From Candidatus Cloacimonadota bacterium (lineage in GTDB: Bacteria > Cloacimonadota > Cloacimonadia > Cloacimonadales > JAFGVF01), in the NCBI GenBank assembly GCA_016838885.1, contig JAEKNW010000316.1, forward strand, positions 1-32,816: 32,816 bases of DNA, written 5' to 3'. The translations under genes were made by a program, and so were the position numbers. Below are positions 1 to 12,500 of the stretch, one piece after another. Each line of letters begins with the position of its first letter. Position 1 is the first letter of the stretch. The notes below the pieces were generated by a model. That model was given only the letters and a program-made list of their open reading frames with translations, was not told where the DNA came from and did not search any database.

Positions 1-102
1 GGAGGGTATTTATAGTCATGTATCTGTTGTGAACCTAGTATTTCAAAGATACTTTTATTACTTTTTTTCTAAGACCCACTCTACTTGAGAGAGAGCCAAA
101 AA
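1..102 (+). repeat. Direct repeat copy 1 (>=102 bp), upstream of the giant gene
   Basis: Matches 21696-21797 in the same orientation with a single mismatch (A at 40, T in the other copy). It begins at the first base of the window, so the full repeat probably extends further upstream. Its last part (74-98) contains the 25-bp unit ACCCACTCTACTTGAGAGAG + AGCCA, which recurs four more times between 21311 and 22059. It has no coding capacity that I trust. The two copies bracket the giant gene with its promoter and terminator. Confidence 0.9.
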
Positions 103-110
103 GAAAAAAG

Positions 111-128
111 AGTTCCGCAGGGACGACA
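111..128 (+). repeat. Short AGTTCC...GG..CGACA element, copy 1
   Basis: AGTTCCGCAGGGACGACA. Related 18-mers lie at 21839-21856 (AGTTCCAGTGGAGCGACA) and 21980-21997 (AGTTCCAGAGGAGCTAAA). The shared core is AGTTCC, three variable bases, GG, two variable bases and usually CGACA. It follows the 102-bp repeat here, and another copy also follows the second 102-bp repeat, so the two elements keep the same order at both sites. Function unknown; probably part of a dispersed intergenic repeat family. Confidence 0.45.
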
Positions 129-252
129 ATATAATTTTTATTTCGTTATCAAATTTCGAGATTAAGAAAAATAAATTATTACTTAGAAATCACTAATAAT
201 CAATGAAATTAAGATTATCATCATAAAAGTTTAGTTATTATAAAAAATACTG

Positions 253-281
253 TTGACAAAATTATTTACTAATGATATAAT
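253..281 (+). promoter_or_regulatory. Consensus sigma-70 promoter for the giant gene
   Basis: TTGACA at 253-258 and TATAAT at 276-281, separated by 17 bp: both hexamers match the housekeeping sigma-factor consensus exactly. Transcription would begin near 288, giving a leader of about 285 nt before the ATG at 573. The surrounding DNA is very AT-rich, so a chance match is possible, but two perfect hexamers at ideal spacing upstream of the only gene here are convincing. Confidence 0.75.
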
Positions 282-426
282 AGCATATATAATAATTAGT
301 TACATAGAGTGAATAATTGTTTTGAGGAAATAATTCATTAATGTGAAATATGTCAAAATTAGCTTTAAAATAAGGTTTATAGCTATTTTTACTGAGAATT
401 TTGAACTTTGAAAAGCCATAAGTAGG

Positions 427-462
427 TGATTAGAATTACCACCAAATACTAAATTCTAATCA
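427..462 (+). promoter_or_regulatory. Leader hairpin 1 in the giant gene's 5' UTR
   Basis: An 11-bp perfect inverted repeat, TGATTAGAATT (427-437) against AATTCTAATCA (452-462), with a 14-nt loop. It sits within the ~285-nt leader predicted from the 253-281 promoter. A second, weaker pairing lies upstream (353-360 with 397-404, TCAAAATT/AATTTTGA). I recognise no riboswitch class. It may affect mRNA stability or translation of this very long transcript. No T-run follows it, so it is not an intrinsic terminator. Confidence 0.45.
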
Positions 463-495
463 TTGCTAAAGAATTATTTTAAATTATTTGATTAT

Positions 496-515
496 GTGTT
501 GATTTTTTTCAACAC
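496..515 (+). promoter_or_regulatory. Leader hairpin 2, possible weak attenuator
   Basis: GTGTTGA (496-502) pairs with TCAACAC (509-515) across a TTTTTT loop, followed by TTTTG. Stem and tail are short for an efficient intrinsic terminator, so attenuation is only a possibility. It ends 45 nt before the AGGAGG ribosome-binding site. The rest of 103-572 is AT-rich, and apart from the promoter, this hairpin, the 427-462 hairpin and the 111-128 element I see no gene in it. Confidence 0.35.
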
Positions 516-572
516 TTTTGAAAAGAGAGAATTAGATAAAATATAATAACTAAGCCTTTGAGGAGGATTTAA

Positions 573-3500
573 ATGAAAAAACTTGGACTAACTTTTTGTT
601 TTTTAATGCTGGTTGTTTCAGCATTGTTTGGTGTGGATTATTCAATCGAATTAGTAGATAGCTACGGAGATGGCTGGAATGGTGGTGCAGTTACTGTTAA
701 TGTTAACGGAACACCTGTTTTAACAAATCTAACCCTTGCTTCAGGAGCTGGTCCCGAAGCACATACTTTTGCTGCTGACGGTGAAGATGTAATTACTACT
801 GTATATACTGCAGGTTCATGGCCAACAGAAAATGAATATCAAATCAAAAATGATACTGGTGTCGTTGTAGCTGAGTCAGGACAAGGTGGAGCTACTCCAG
901 GTAATGTAGAATATACAGTCCCTGAAGCAGGGACACCTAGCATACCTGTTCTAACAACTCCAGCTAATGGTGCCATAAATGTTGCTATTGATGGAACATT
1001 AGAATGGACTACCGGAGATAACACAGATCACACTGTATTATATTTCGCAGATAATGCTGAACTTACTGGTGCAATAGTTGTAGACCTAGCTACTTCTCTA
1101 TATAGTCCAACTTTAGCTTTAAATACAACTTACTATTGGAAAGTTGTAGCTGTTAGTGCAAGTGCTTTAGAAGCAGAAACAGAAGTATGGTCATTTACTA
1201 CTGAATATGGAACAGCCGAAGTTCCTTATACTGAGAACTTTGATACTTATGAAGAAGGGCAACACCCTAATGGTTGGATTGTCTTTGATAACACTGGCAA
1301 CAGCTATAATTATTGCCAGGTTGATTACGGACAAGCTCTTTCTGGACCATCATCTCTGAGATTACATAATAGTGGAACCACTACAGGAGATTATATTCTT
1401 TCTTCCCCAAAAATAGAAAATGCCGGGAATAGAGTTAATTTTTCTATTATGGGAGGAGACAATTTCCCAATTGAAGTTATTGTCGGAACAATGAGTGATG
1501 CTAATAATGTTACTACTTTTACTGCTCTTGATACTCTCTCTCTTAGTGATCAGTTCGAAAGTTACTCTTTTGCTTTACCAAGTGATAGGGAAACTAAGCA
1601 TATATCTTTTAAACATGATATGTTAGCATTTTATCAGAATATTTATATAGATGATTTTGAGGTGGAAGAGATCCCTGAAAATGAACCAACTTCAGTGACG
1701 TTTATTAGTCCTGAAGACCAAGCTACGAATATTTCAGTTAATACTCTGTTAGAATGGGAAATAGGAGATAATACTACAAGCATTAATTTATATTTTTCCA
1801 GCAATCTTCAAGAAGTCGAAAATTTTGAAACTTCAGCTTTGCTAGTTGCAGATGAGTTATTAAACTCTTATGAATGCCAAGATTTAGAAAATTACGCAAC
1901 TTATTATTGGAGAGTAACCGCTATAAATAATATTAGTGGTCTAGTAGCTCATAGTGAAATTAGACAATTCACAACAGAATTAAGTGGTGATTTTATAAAT
2001 GTTATTATTGGTGAAGAAGCTGTAACTAATACAGGTTTACCTATAGAACCTTATTATGGTTATACTTATTCGCAGACAATTTATCAGGCAGATCAAATAA
2101 ATTATGAAGGAAACATATCATCGGTTAGTATTCATTATAATGGTTTCTCTGCTTGGGGACCTGAAGAATTAAATATTTATATGGGGCATACTCAATTATC
2201 AAGTTTCGAAAGTCCAACAAGTTGGGTTCCTTTTGCTAACCTTATTCAAGTTTATGCAGGTACAATAACAACTACCAATCAAGATCAATGGCTTACATTT
2301 AACTTAGATTCATTATTTTACTATAACAATACAGATAATTTAGTTATAGCCTGGGATGAAAATACTCAAGGATATCATTCATCTGGAGATGAATTTTATA
2401 ATTCAAATGCTGCTAGTAATGTTTCAATACGCTACAGACATGATTCAAATAATCCAGATCCTGCAAATCCACCATATGGGACATTGATAAACAAGTTTCC
2501 AAATATTAAAATTTTATTAGATTCAGAAGAGACTGTTGATGAATATCCATCTCCAATAAATTTGCAAGTAATTACTGTCAACGGTGCAATACACTTGAAT
2601 TGGTCTGCTCCTGGTCAAGAATCACGTTCTACCAGAGCTTTACAAGGCTATAATGTCTATCGAGATAGCCTTCAGATTAATGAAAGTCTCGTGATTGATA
2701 CTCTCTTTAGTGATACAGATTTAGTTCACGGTGAAACCTATACATATTATGTTACAGCTCTTTATGATGAAGGGGAATCAGAAGCTTCTAATGAAGTAGA
2801 AGTTGAAGCTATGTATCTCTTCTTGAGTGGGGATGGCACACAATCTGCTCCGTATTTGGTAAATAACTTATTTGATCTTTATGTTCTTAGTCAGAATACA
2901 GATTATTGGGGACAGGATGTTTATATTGAGCAGACTGCTGATATTGATGCTGAAGTGAATCCTTATGTGGATAGTGCCGGTTTCAGGCCTATAGGTTATG
3001 AATGGAGTAATATCTTTAAAGGACACTATAATGGTAATGATTATACTATTAGTCATGTTTATATAAATCGTCCTGATGAAGAATACGTAGGACTTTTTGG
3101 TTACACTTATGGTGCAGTAATTTCAAATGTTAATATTCAAGATATTCAAGTTTATGGAAATGAAAAAGTAGGTGGTTTAGTAGGTCGCACTTATGCTAAT
3201 TCATTGATTGAAAATTGCTCTGTTACTGGTGTTATCACCGGCACCCAAGGGATTAATACCATGGTTGGTGGTTTAGTAGGCAATAACTATGATTCAACTA
3301 TCAATAACTGTAGCACATCCTTTCTAGTTCTTAATGGTACTAATGTAGTGGGAGGTCTAGTCGGATCAAACTATAATGGTGTCATCACAAATTCCCATTC
3401 AGAAAGTGATATTGATTGTGAAGGTGTTTTCGTCGGTGGTTTAGTTGGTTATAGTCAACAAGAGTCATTGATAGAAGATTCTTATGCAATAGGTAATATT

Positions 3501-6500
3501 CAGGGACAGGTTAATGTAGGTGGATTATTAGGAAATAATAATAATGCAACAATCAACAGATGTTATAGTGAGGGTCAAGTTATATCTGAAGGTAACTATG
3601 TCGGTGGATTAGTTGGACGTAATAATAACATTTCCATAATCTCAAACTCAGTTTCTTATAGCAATGTTGTTGGTGGTGAGAGTTACATAGGTGGTTTAGC
3701 TGGTAGTAACAATGCAATAATTCATGATTGTTATGCTATAGGAAGTGTTACAGGAAGTGGAGATTATACAGGAGGTTTAATAGGGCTTACTTCGGAAAGT
3801 GGACTAGTAGATAACTGCTATGCTCTTGGCCAGGTAACAGGAAATAACTCTGTCGGAGCTTTAATAGGCTTTAACAATCAATCAACGATCTCTAACTGCT
3901 TCTGGAATAGTGATACCAGCGGAGAGCTTTTAGGAGCAGGTGGAAGTAGCGGGGTTTTAAACAATGTAGTAGGTAAAACAAGCTCTGAGCTAAAAACTTT
4001 AACTACTTTTACTCAAAGTGGTTGGGATTTTGTAGGTGAAAGTGCTAACGGGAATGATGATAACTGGGTTTATAATACAGGTCATTATCCTAACTTAGCT
4101 TGGGAAGATTTATTCTTGCCTGAGTTCACAGTTTCACAACAGACAATCAATGCGAATACAGAAATTACTTTTACTAATCTATCTCTTGGCGATATTACTA
4201 ATTATGAGTGGGATTTCGGAGACGGTTCTTATTCTAATGAGGAAAACCCAGTTCATAATTATCTAAGTCCTGGAATCTATAGTGTAAGTTTAACTATATA
4301 TGAGGGAGATGAATCATTAACTGAGACAAAGCTTGATTACATCACTGTCTATGTTACTTCTCCGAGTGGCTTAACAGCTTATGTAGAAGACAATGAAAAT
4401 GATGTGATTCTTAATTGGCAAGAAGAGGATGGTATCTGGTTGCAGAAATGTAATGATACCAATTATAACGGAATTGGTACAGGTTCAGAGGCCGAATTCA
4501 GCGTTGCTGTTAAATATACTACTGAGGAGCTTAGAGCTTATCAAGGTATGTATTTAAACTATATTAAGTTCTTCCCAAGATTAGCAGAAGCAACTTACAC
4601 TCTCAAAGTATGGGGCGGAGCTTCGGGTATGGATGAATTATACAGTCAAGCTATAGAAAGCTTCCAAGCTATGGAATGGAATGAATTTAGCTTATCTTCC
4701 ACTGTAGCTATTCCTACTTCAGGTCAATTATATATTGGCTACCATGTTTCAACTCCTACAGGATTACCTGCCGGGGCAGATGCCGGTCCGGTTGTTGATG
4801 GTGGGAACATGATCAGATTTAATGATTCCAGTAACTGGTCTAATCTTCATGATTTAAACTCTTCTCTGACAGTAAACTTCAATATAAAAGGCTTTGTTTC
4901 ACCATCAGGAAGCGATAGAGTTGTGAGAAACTATCAACCTCAATTAGAGCTCACTCGTGGTAATTCCGATGTGAAAGAAAACTTATTAGCAGAATATAGC
5001 CAACCTACTTCTTCAAGTACAGATTATTCTGTCAATACCAGAGATTTAACAGGTTATAAAGTATATCGTGATGACTCTATGATCGCTATGGTAGAAGCTG
5101 AAGTAACAAATTATGTTGATTATAGCCTCCCTAATGGCACTTATGAATATTATGTTACTCAAGTCTATGGCTCTGTAGATTCAGATCCTTCTAATAGGGT
5201 AAATGTAACAATAGATATCATCGAAGCTGATTTTGCTGTTTCTGATTCAACTATTTATCTAGGTCAAAGTATTGACTTCATTAACCAATCTACGGGTAAT
5301 ATTATCGATTATCTTTGGGACTTTGGAGATGGGAATACTTCAGTTGAGGAAAATCCTAACTATACTTATCTTGATGCCGGTGTTTATAGTGTATCTTTGA
5401 CAATATCCAATGAGTTCAACACTGATGAGCTAATAAAAGTAGATTTCATAACTGTTAATAATAGACCAGAGATTGATGTTAATCCTCTTGAATTGAATTC
5501 TACTGTTATGGTTGATGGAGTAGATAACCAATCATTTGTGATAAGTAATTTTGGTGAAGCAGTACTAAGTTACAATATATCAAACACAGAGCCTTTACGA
5601 GGAAATGCAAATTTCAATGTTACTAGCTACAATGATCAACTTCTTTCTCAAAAACCTAATAACGATAATAATCTCAATGGAGAAAGAGTAATCCCTGATT
5701 TTTCTAAAAAAGTGTATAGTCTTAATACTGATAATAACAGATTTGTTGGCAATATTTTAGTATTTGAAGAAACTGGTAGTTATACTCATTACAACACAGC
5801 TTTAGGAAATTTAGAGTTACCGCGTACTTTTGTTACTAACTGGACAGCCTTTAATACTGAATTAACTAATGGGACAGAATGGGACTTGGTGATAGTTAAC
5901 TCCTATAATAGTCGCCCTTCGACTACTATAGTTGATAATGTTTATTCTTATGTCCAAAATAGTGGTAAATTGATTTTTGCCTACTGGGGATTAAATTCTT
6001 CTTTTAACTCATCATTTATGTCAGAGATGGGGATCCAATTTGTATCTTCAACTTCCACCCCTAAGAATATAATTCCTAGTATATCTTCACATGAAATATT
6101 TAATTATCCCAATGTTATAACCGGGGTCAATTATACTCACAATCAATGGAATACAGACGGTCAAATAGTTAATGTTCTGCCTAGTGCTTTCCGGATAGCC
6201 AGTTTAAACGGTTATCCTGATAGTGGAGCTATTGTTCTAAACCAAAATGGAAATTGTATTTTCAATTCTTTCCAAGCTGAAAATTATAACTCTGACGATG
6301 ATTCTGATGGAAAATTAGACATGGTTGAATTGTTAGAGAATCAAATAAGCTATTTGATTAATGATTCTTATGATACATGGTACACTGCATCTCCAAATTC
6401 TGGATCAATATTAGCAAATGCTTCTGAGATTATTGATGTTACTTTTAATTCAGCGAACTTGATTCCAGGTCTTTATATTGACACTTTATATGTTAATTCC

Positions 6501-9500
6501 AATGACCCATTTAATCCTTCAATTCCAGTTACACTCAATATGAATGTAATCCCTGAAGAATTATTGGTTGATTTCGAATTTTCGACAGCTTCAACAATAG
6601 TTAATGAAGAAATTATATTTACTAACCTCTCAAATCAAAGCAATGTTACTTATTATTGGGACTTCGGAGATGGGAACTCTTCGATTGAAGAAAATCCTGT
6701 CCATGCTTACACAGATGCTGGTACATATACTGTCTCTTTAACTGTAACTAATGCTTTCGAGAGTGTTACTGAAACAAAAGAGGAATGTATCAGTGTATTT
6801 TACGAGATGCTTCTCCTTACAGAAGATTTTGAAGATAATGAATTAGATAATCTTATTAGGATTGAAACAGTAGGTTCTTTCAACTCTGCACCAGGAATCA
6901 AAAACATCACAAACTTTGGTAGTCAAAAAGCTTATGGTTTTGGTCGTTCTACTCAAGGGGCAAGTGCATTTGATAATTATGTTACCAAATTCATCATTGA
7001 TTTTGACCATCCTACTTATGTTAGTCAGATAAGTTTCAAGGAAATGGAGCTATATGGTAACTGGGGGTCTTCAGGAAATATATTTGTAGATGGAGAATTA
7101 GTACCTGATACTTATATTGGAAGAATACCAAGTAATGATCATCATGCAGATTCTAGTTATAGATCCCATTCCTTTGTAATTGACCAAGAAGTTACTGAAC
7201 TAATGATAAAAATTAGGGATATCACTTCTAGTAGTGAGATTTTTATTGATGATTTATCTGTATTTGTCAGATCAGCAACAATAATGCCTAATTTCTATAC
7301 AGATAATACCAATATAGATCAATTCCAAGAAATCCAATTCATAAATCAATCAGTAGGTAATATATCTTCATATTTATGGGACTTCGGAGATGGAAATACT
7401 TCTGTTGAAGAGAATCCTTATCATATCTACAATGAACCTGGAGTATACACTGTATCATTAACCATAACTAATGCAAGTGGTTCAGTTACAGAAACTAAAG
7501 AAGATTATATTACGGTTAATGCAATTAATCATAACCCATACTTAACTCTTCCTGACTCCTTCACCTTTGTGGAAGACACTACATTAGAGGTAGATTTCTC
7601 TGCTTATATCACAGATGTTGATGAAGATGATGAATTAATCTTATCTGGTGCTTTAGGTGATTATGTTTATACTGAGATTGATGGCTTTAGTGTAATCTTC
7701 AGTGCAATGGCAGATTGGTATGGCACTGAAGTACTTTATTTTACTGTTGATGACCAAGCCGGTGAGGGGATTGCCAGAGTTAATGTCGGCAGGTCTCGAG
7801 CAATAGCTACTGATAGTGTTCAAGTAATTGTTACTTCGGTAGATGATCCTATGTTTGTTCAGACTCCTATTGATGATATTTATGAGCCAATGAATAGTCC
7901 GGAAATAACTATTGCCTTGGCTGATAGATTTGGCGATATTGATAGTGAGATAACTTCTTATGCTATCACAGGGAATACTAATGAAGAGTTAGTTAGTACT
8001 TCTTTAAGTGATTCAACATTGACTTTATCTTTCTCTGAAGATATGTTTGGAACTGCTGAGATAGAGCTTACTGCTTATAATAATCATTCAGATCAAGCAA
8101 GTATGAGCTTCACAGTAGATATTTGGCCAACTCCTCAAATGGGTGTAAGTCCGGAAGCCTTCACTGTATCCGTCTTAACAGGAGAGTCTTTCCCAAGTAC
8201 TTTGACTATTGAGAATGATGGACTTGGAGCATTGGAATGGGAAGTTGAGTCTGTTAATTATCAAGAAACGGGACTTCCTAATTGGGTAGAGATCGCCACT
8301 ACTTCAGGTAATGTTGAAGTTGGTGGAGAACAGGTAATAGATATAACATTCTCTGCTGAAGACTTAAGTGCTGGCCTTTATCATGCTGATATTTTATTTA
8401 ATCATAATAACCCTAATCAAGACTTAATCGAAGTTCCTTTTACTTTTACTGTCTTAGGTTTACCTGAAATATCCGTTTCCACAACTTCACTTAACTTTGG
8501 GCAAGTCTTCGTTAACAGTAGCCAAGTATTGCCTTTAGTTATCAGCAATAGTGGTTCCTCAACCTTAAATATCAATAATATAACAGAAACCGGAAATTAC
8601 TTCTCTGTTAACTATCAGAACTTTACTATTCCGGTTGGTCAAAGCAGAACAATTGAAGTTACCTTTAGTCCTGAAGATATCGGTAATGATGATGCATCTC
8701 TCAATATTAATTCAAATGATTATCTTCATAATCCACTCGTTATTTCTCTTTTTGCTGAAGCAATTAACCCACCGGAAATAGAAGTAGTCGGTCAAGACCT
8801 TGAATTTTATGTCCTTGGAAGTGGAGTTGATACAGAGACTATTCTAATAAGAAACAATGGTGCTTCGACCTTAGAATATAACCTTGATTCAGATGATAAT
8901 TGGGTTAATTTTAATCCATTTATGGGACAATTAGAGCCTGCAGGACAGCAGGAAGTTACAATCACAGTAAATCCTACTAATTTAGTTGCAGGTATCTATA
9001 ACAGCTCTTTTGCTGTCAACAGTAATGTCCCTGCTAGCCAAGCAACAATAGTTGATTTCCAACTAGTGCGAGAAGTCTATAATGTTACTGATTTTGATAA
9101 TGAAAACAATAATGGAGATGGTATTGCAGATAACGACTTAGATCTTCTTATTGGCTATAACAGTGCTAATGCTCCTATAGAATTTAATATTTATAGCAAT
9201 AATCCAAATCCTGAAACTGCCAGACTAAGCATTAGAGCATGGAATGTCGATAATGCCGGCGGTGGTGTTCATGCTGTCTATCTTAATGGCTACATCTTAG
9301 GTGAGTTAAGAGGACTCAGTGATGCTTGGACAACCACTCTTTTTGAAGTTGAACCTGCTTATCTGAATGGTAGTTTAGTTAATCTAGTTGAGATTGATGT
9401 AGATAGTGACTTTGTTGGTAATTCTATTGAAGTAGATTGGGGGCAATTAAGCTATGATAATACCAGCTTAAATGCTTCTATTAGATATATTGACTTAGAT

Positions 9501-12500
9501 CAAAGCTCCTATTATGCTGGTTCTTCTGTGGGAGTTACAGAGGAAATTGATACTAATCTTTCTTCTCAAGAGATTAGAGTTGAGACAACTATCTATTCTC
9601 CTTGGGATACTATTGTTACCGGTACTTCGCGAGTTCTAACAATTATTGGTAGTCAAAGTGATGCCTTTACAGAATCTTTAGAGATTGCAGAACATTATAC
9701 TCCCGGTCTATATGAACTTCAAGTGATAGTCTATGATAACAATAGCAATGTTCAACAAGCCTTGTTCACCAGTAACTTTGAAGTTAAACCTTATGAATCA
9801 GAGATTTTGGTGGAAACTAATAGTATAGACTTTGGAGCTGTTTTAGAGAATGAAACAAGTCAAGAAGTCCTAACTATTACTAATACCGGTCATGCTGATT
9901 TAGTGATAACTGAGATTTCAAGTGATCATGCAAACTTCACAAGTAATATCTCTTCCACAACTATAGGATATAATGAGTCTCAAGATGTAATCATCTCCTT
10001 TACTCCAACATCCCTAGGTCAAGTAGAAAGTGATTTAACTGTTATTAGTAATGCTGCTAATACCCCAGCTTTAGTACTAACTTTGAGTGGTGTGGGTATT
10101 GAGAATGTGCCATATATTGAAGTTTCTCATACTTCACTTGATTTTGGTAATGTTTATACTATCGTACCTGTAAGCCAAGCTATTACTATTAGGAATATCG
10201 GACCTGCTCCTCTTGAGATTACTAATATAACTTCTGATAATCAGTACTTTCTTGTAGATAATAATCAAGCAGGAACAATTATCACTACTAATCAAGAAGT
10301 TCTAGTAAATGTTACCTTTGAACCTTTTGCGGTTCAGCAATATTCAGGTAATATTACTATTTCCAGTAATGCTGATAACCAACCTAACTTCGTAATAACT
10401 CTTACTGGCCAAGGTTCAATAGCTCCTCAAGTAACTTATACTCCTAATGAGTATGAACTTGCTATGAGTGTGGGAGAGAATGTTACTCAAGCTCTTGAGA
10501 TTAGCAATTCAGGTGGAAATGCTTTAACTTGGAATATCAAAGATAACTTTGGTAAGATGTTTGAATTAGATGGATTTAATTCACCAACTGTTGATTATGG
10601 ATTTATTAGAAACAGAGCTCCTATCCAACTCTATGGAGGAAGCTTCACTGTTGAATTATGGTTCAGAGTTGATTCCAATCTTGGTCAACGCTCAAATGGA
10701 TCTATCTATAATGGTGGAAAACAATGTATTGTGAGTAAATCAACTGCTTCTCAGACCGGTTCCTTTGGTATTTATACTGATGGAATAGATAATCTAGTTA
10801 GTGATAAGAATCTTAAAATTGCTCTTAATAATGGAAGCAATAGAGAGTTTTTAGTTGCTAATCATATCGAATTACATCAATGGTATCATGTAGCTGTAAG
10901 TTATACTGATAATACTATGTTTGTCTATCTTGATGGTTCTTTGATAGCTCAAGAAGAAGTTGTTAACTTCAGTGGTAATTATGACCCTTGGATCTTAGGT
11001 AAGATGAGTCAGACCGGTTCTAACTGGTATCGTTTTGATGGTGCTCTTGATGAATTCAGAATTTGGGAAAGTGCTAGAAGTCAGACTCAGATTGCAAATT
11101 ATAGAAATGTAAGATTAACCGGTAATGAACAGAACTTAGGAGGGTATTGGAACTTCGACCAAGAAGATCTCCGTGATGCTTCTTCTTATCAAACTGCCGG
11201 TCTTATCTATGGAAATGCTTCGATTACTGAAAGCAGTGTATCCTCTATACCAAGCTGGATTGCTTTCTCTAACACATCTGGCCAATTGGAAGCAGGAAGC
11301 CAGACTGCTCTTGATATCAATTTAGATGCTTCAGGTATAATTGGTGGTACTTATTACCAAGTAATTGAATTAAGCTCTAATGATCCTGATGAAAGCATGG
11401 TTGAAATACCTCTAACTGTTAATGTAGCAGGTATTCCTAATTTAGTAATATCACCGGCTACTCTGGATTTTGGAAATAGCTTCATTGGCTATTCTGATAC
11501 CCTCTCTGTCCTAATTATTAACACAGGAAGTGATGTTCTTAATCTTAGTAATTTTAATCTGGCAGAGGATGTCTTTACCACAGAAGTTACCCAGTTAAGT
11601 ATCCCTGCTAATCAAAGCCAAAGAATTATTGTTAGTTTTGCTCCTGAAGCTGAGACTATTTATAGTGGCCAACTTAGCTTTACTACAAATCTTCCCGGTA
11701 ATGCTGTGAGAAGTGTTGATTTAACCGGTAATGGTGTCTATACACCACAGATTGCTTTATCACATAGCTCCTTCTCCACAAGTGTAAATAGCGGTCAGAT
11801 AACAAGTCAAGAGCTTACTATTAGTAATGTTCAAGGTGTTGAACTAAATTTTGAGATTGAGCTTATTGAAGTCTTAGGACGTAATGTTGTTGCCGGTGTC
11901 TTTGATAATTTACCCAACAGTAATAAAGGTATGGTTTGGGTTGATGGTTATCTATATGTTGTTTCTTATAGTCAAAACAAACTTGTCAAATATGATATTA
12001 GCAGTGAAAGTGTAATAGCTCAATACAATATTCATTCTTCACCATTCGGTATTACTTATGATGGAACAAACTTGTGGATAGGATCATCAACAGGTAACTA
12101 CTATGCTTATGATTTAGCAGGTAATCAAGTTAATCAATTTAACAGTATTCTTCTAGGTAATTATGCCATGACATGGACTGGAGAAAACTTTATTATCTCT
12201 CCTTCATCAGTTAACAATCCTCAAATCTATACTGTAGATATTGATGGTAATGTCATAACAACCATAAATACTAATTTTAATGGTAAGATGAATCAAATAG
12301 TCTGGGTAGCTGACCACACAGGTGGGGAACTCTGGGCTCTTGATTATAATGCACGCAAGATTAGGCAGTTAAATCCTACTAACGGTGAAGTCTTGAATCA
12401 GATTAACTATAATGAATTTAGTGGCACTTCTTTTGCCTTGGCCCATAATGGCAGGGATTTATGGATTGCTCCTGATTCAGAGAGTGATTCAAAATTGTAC

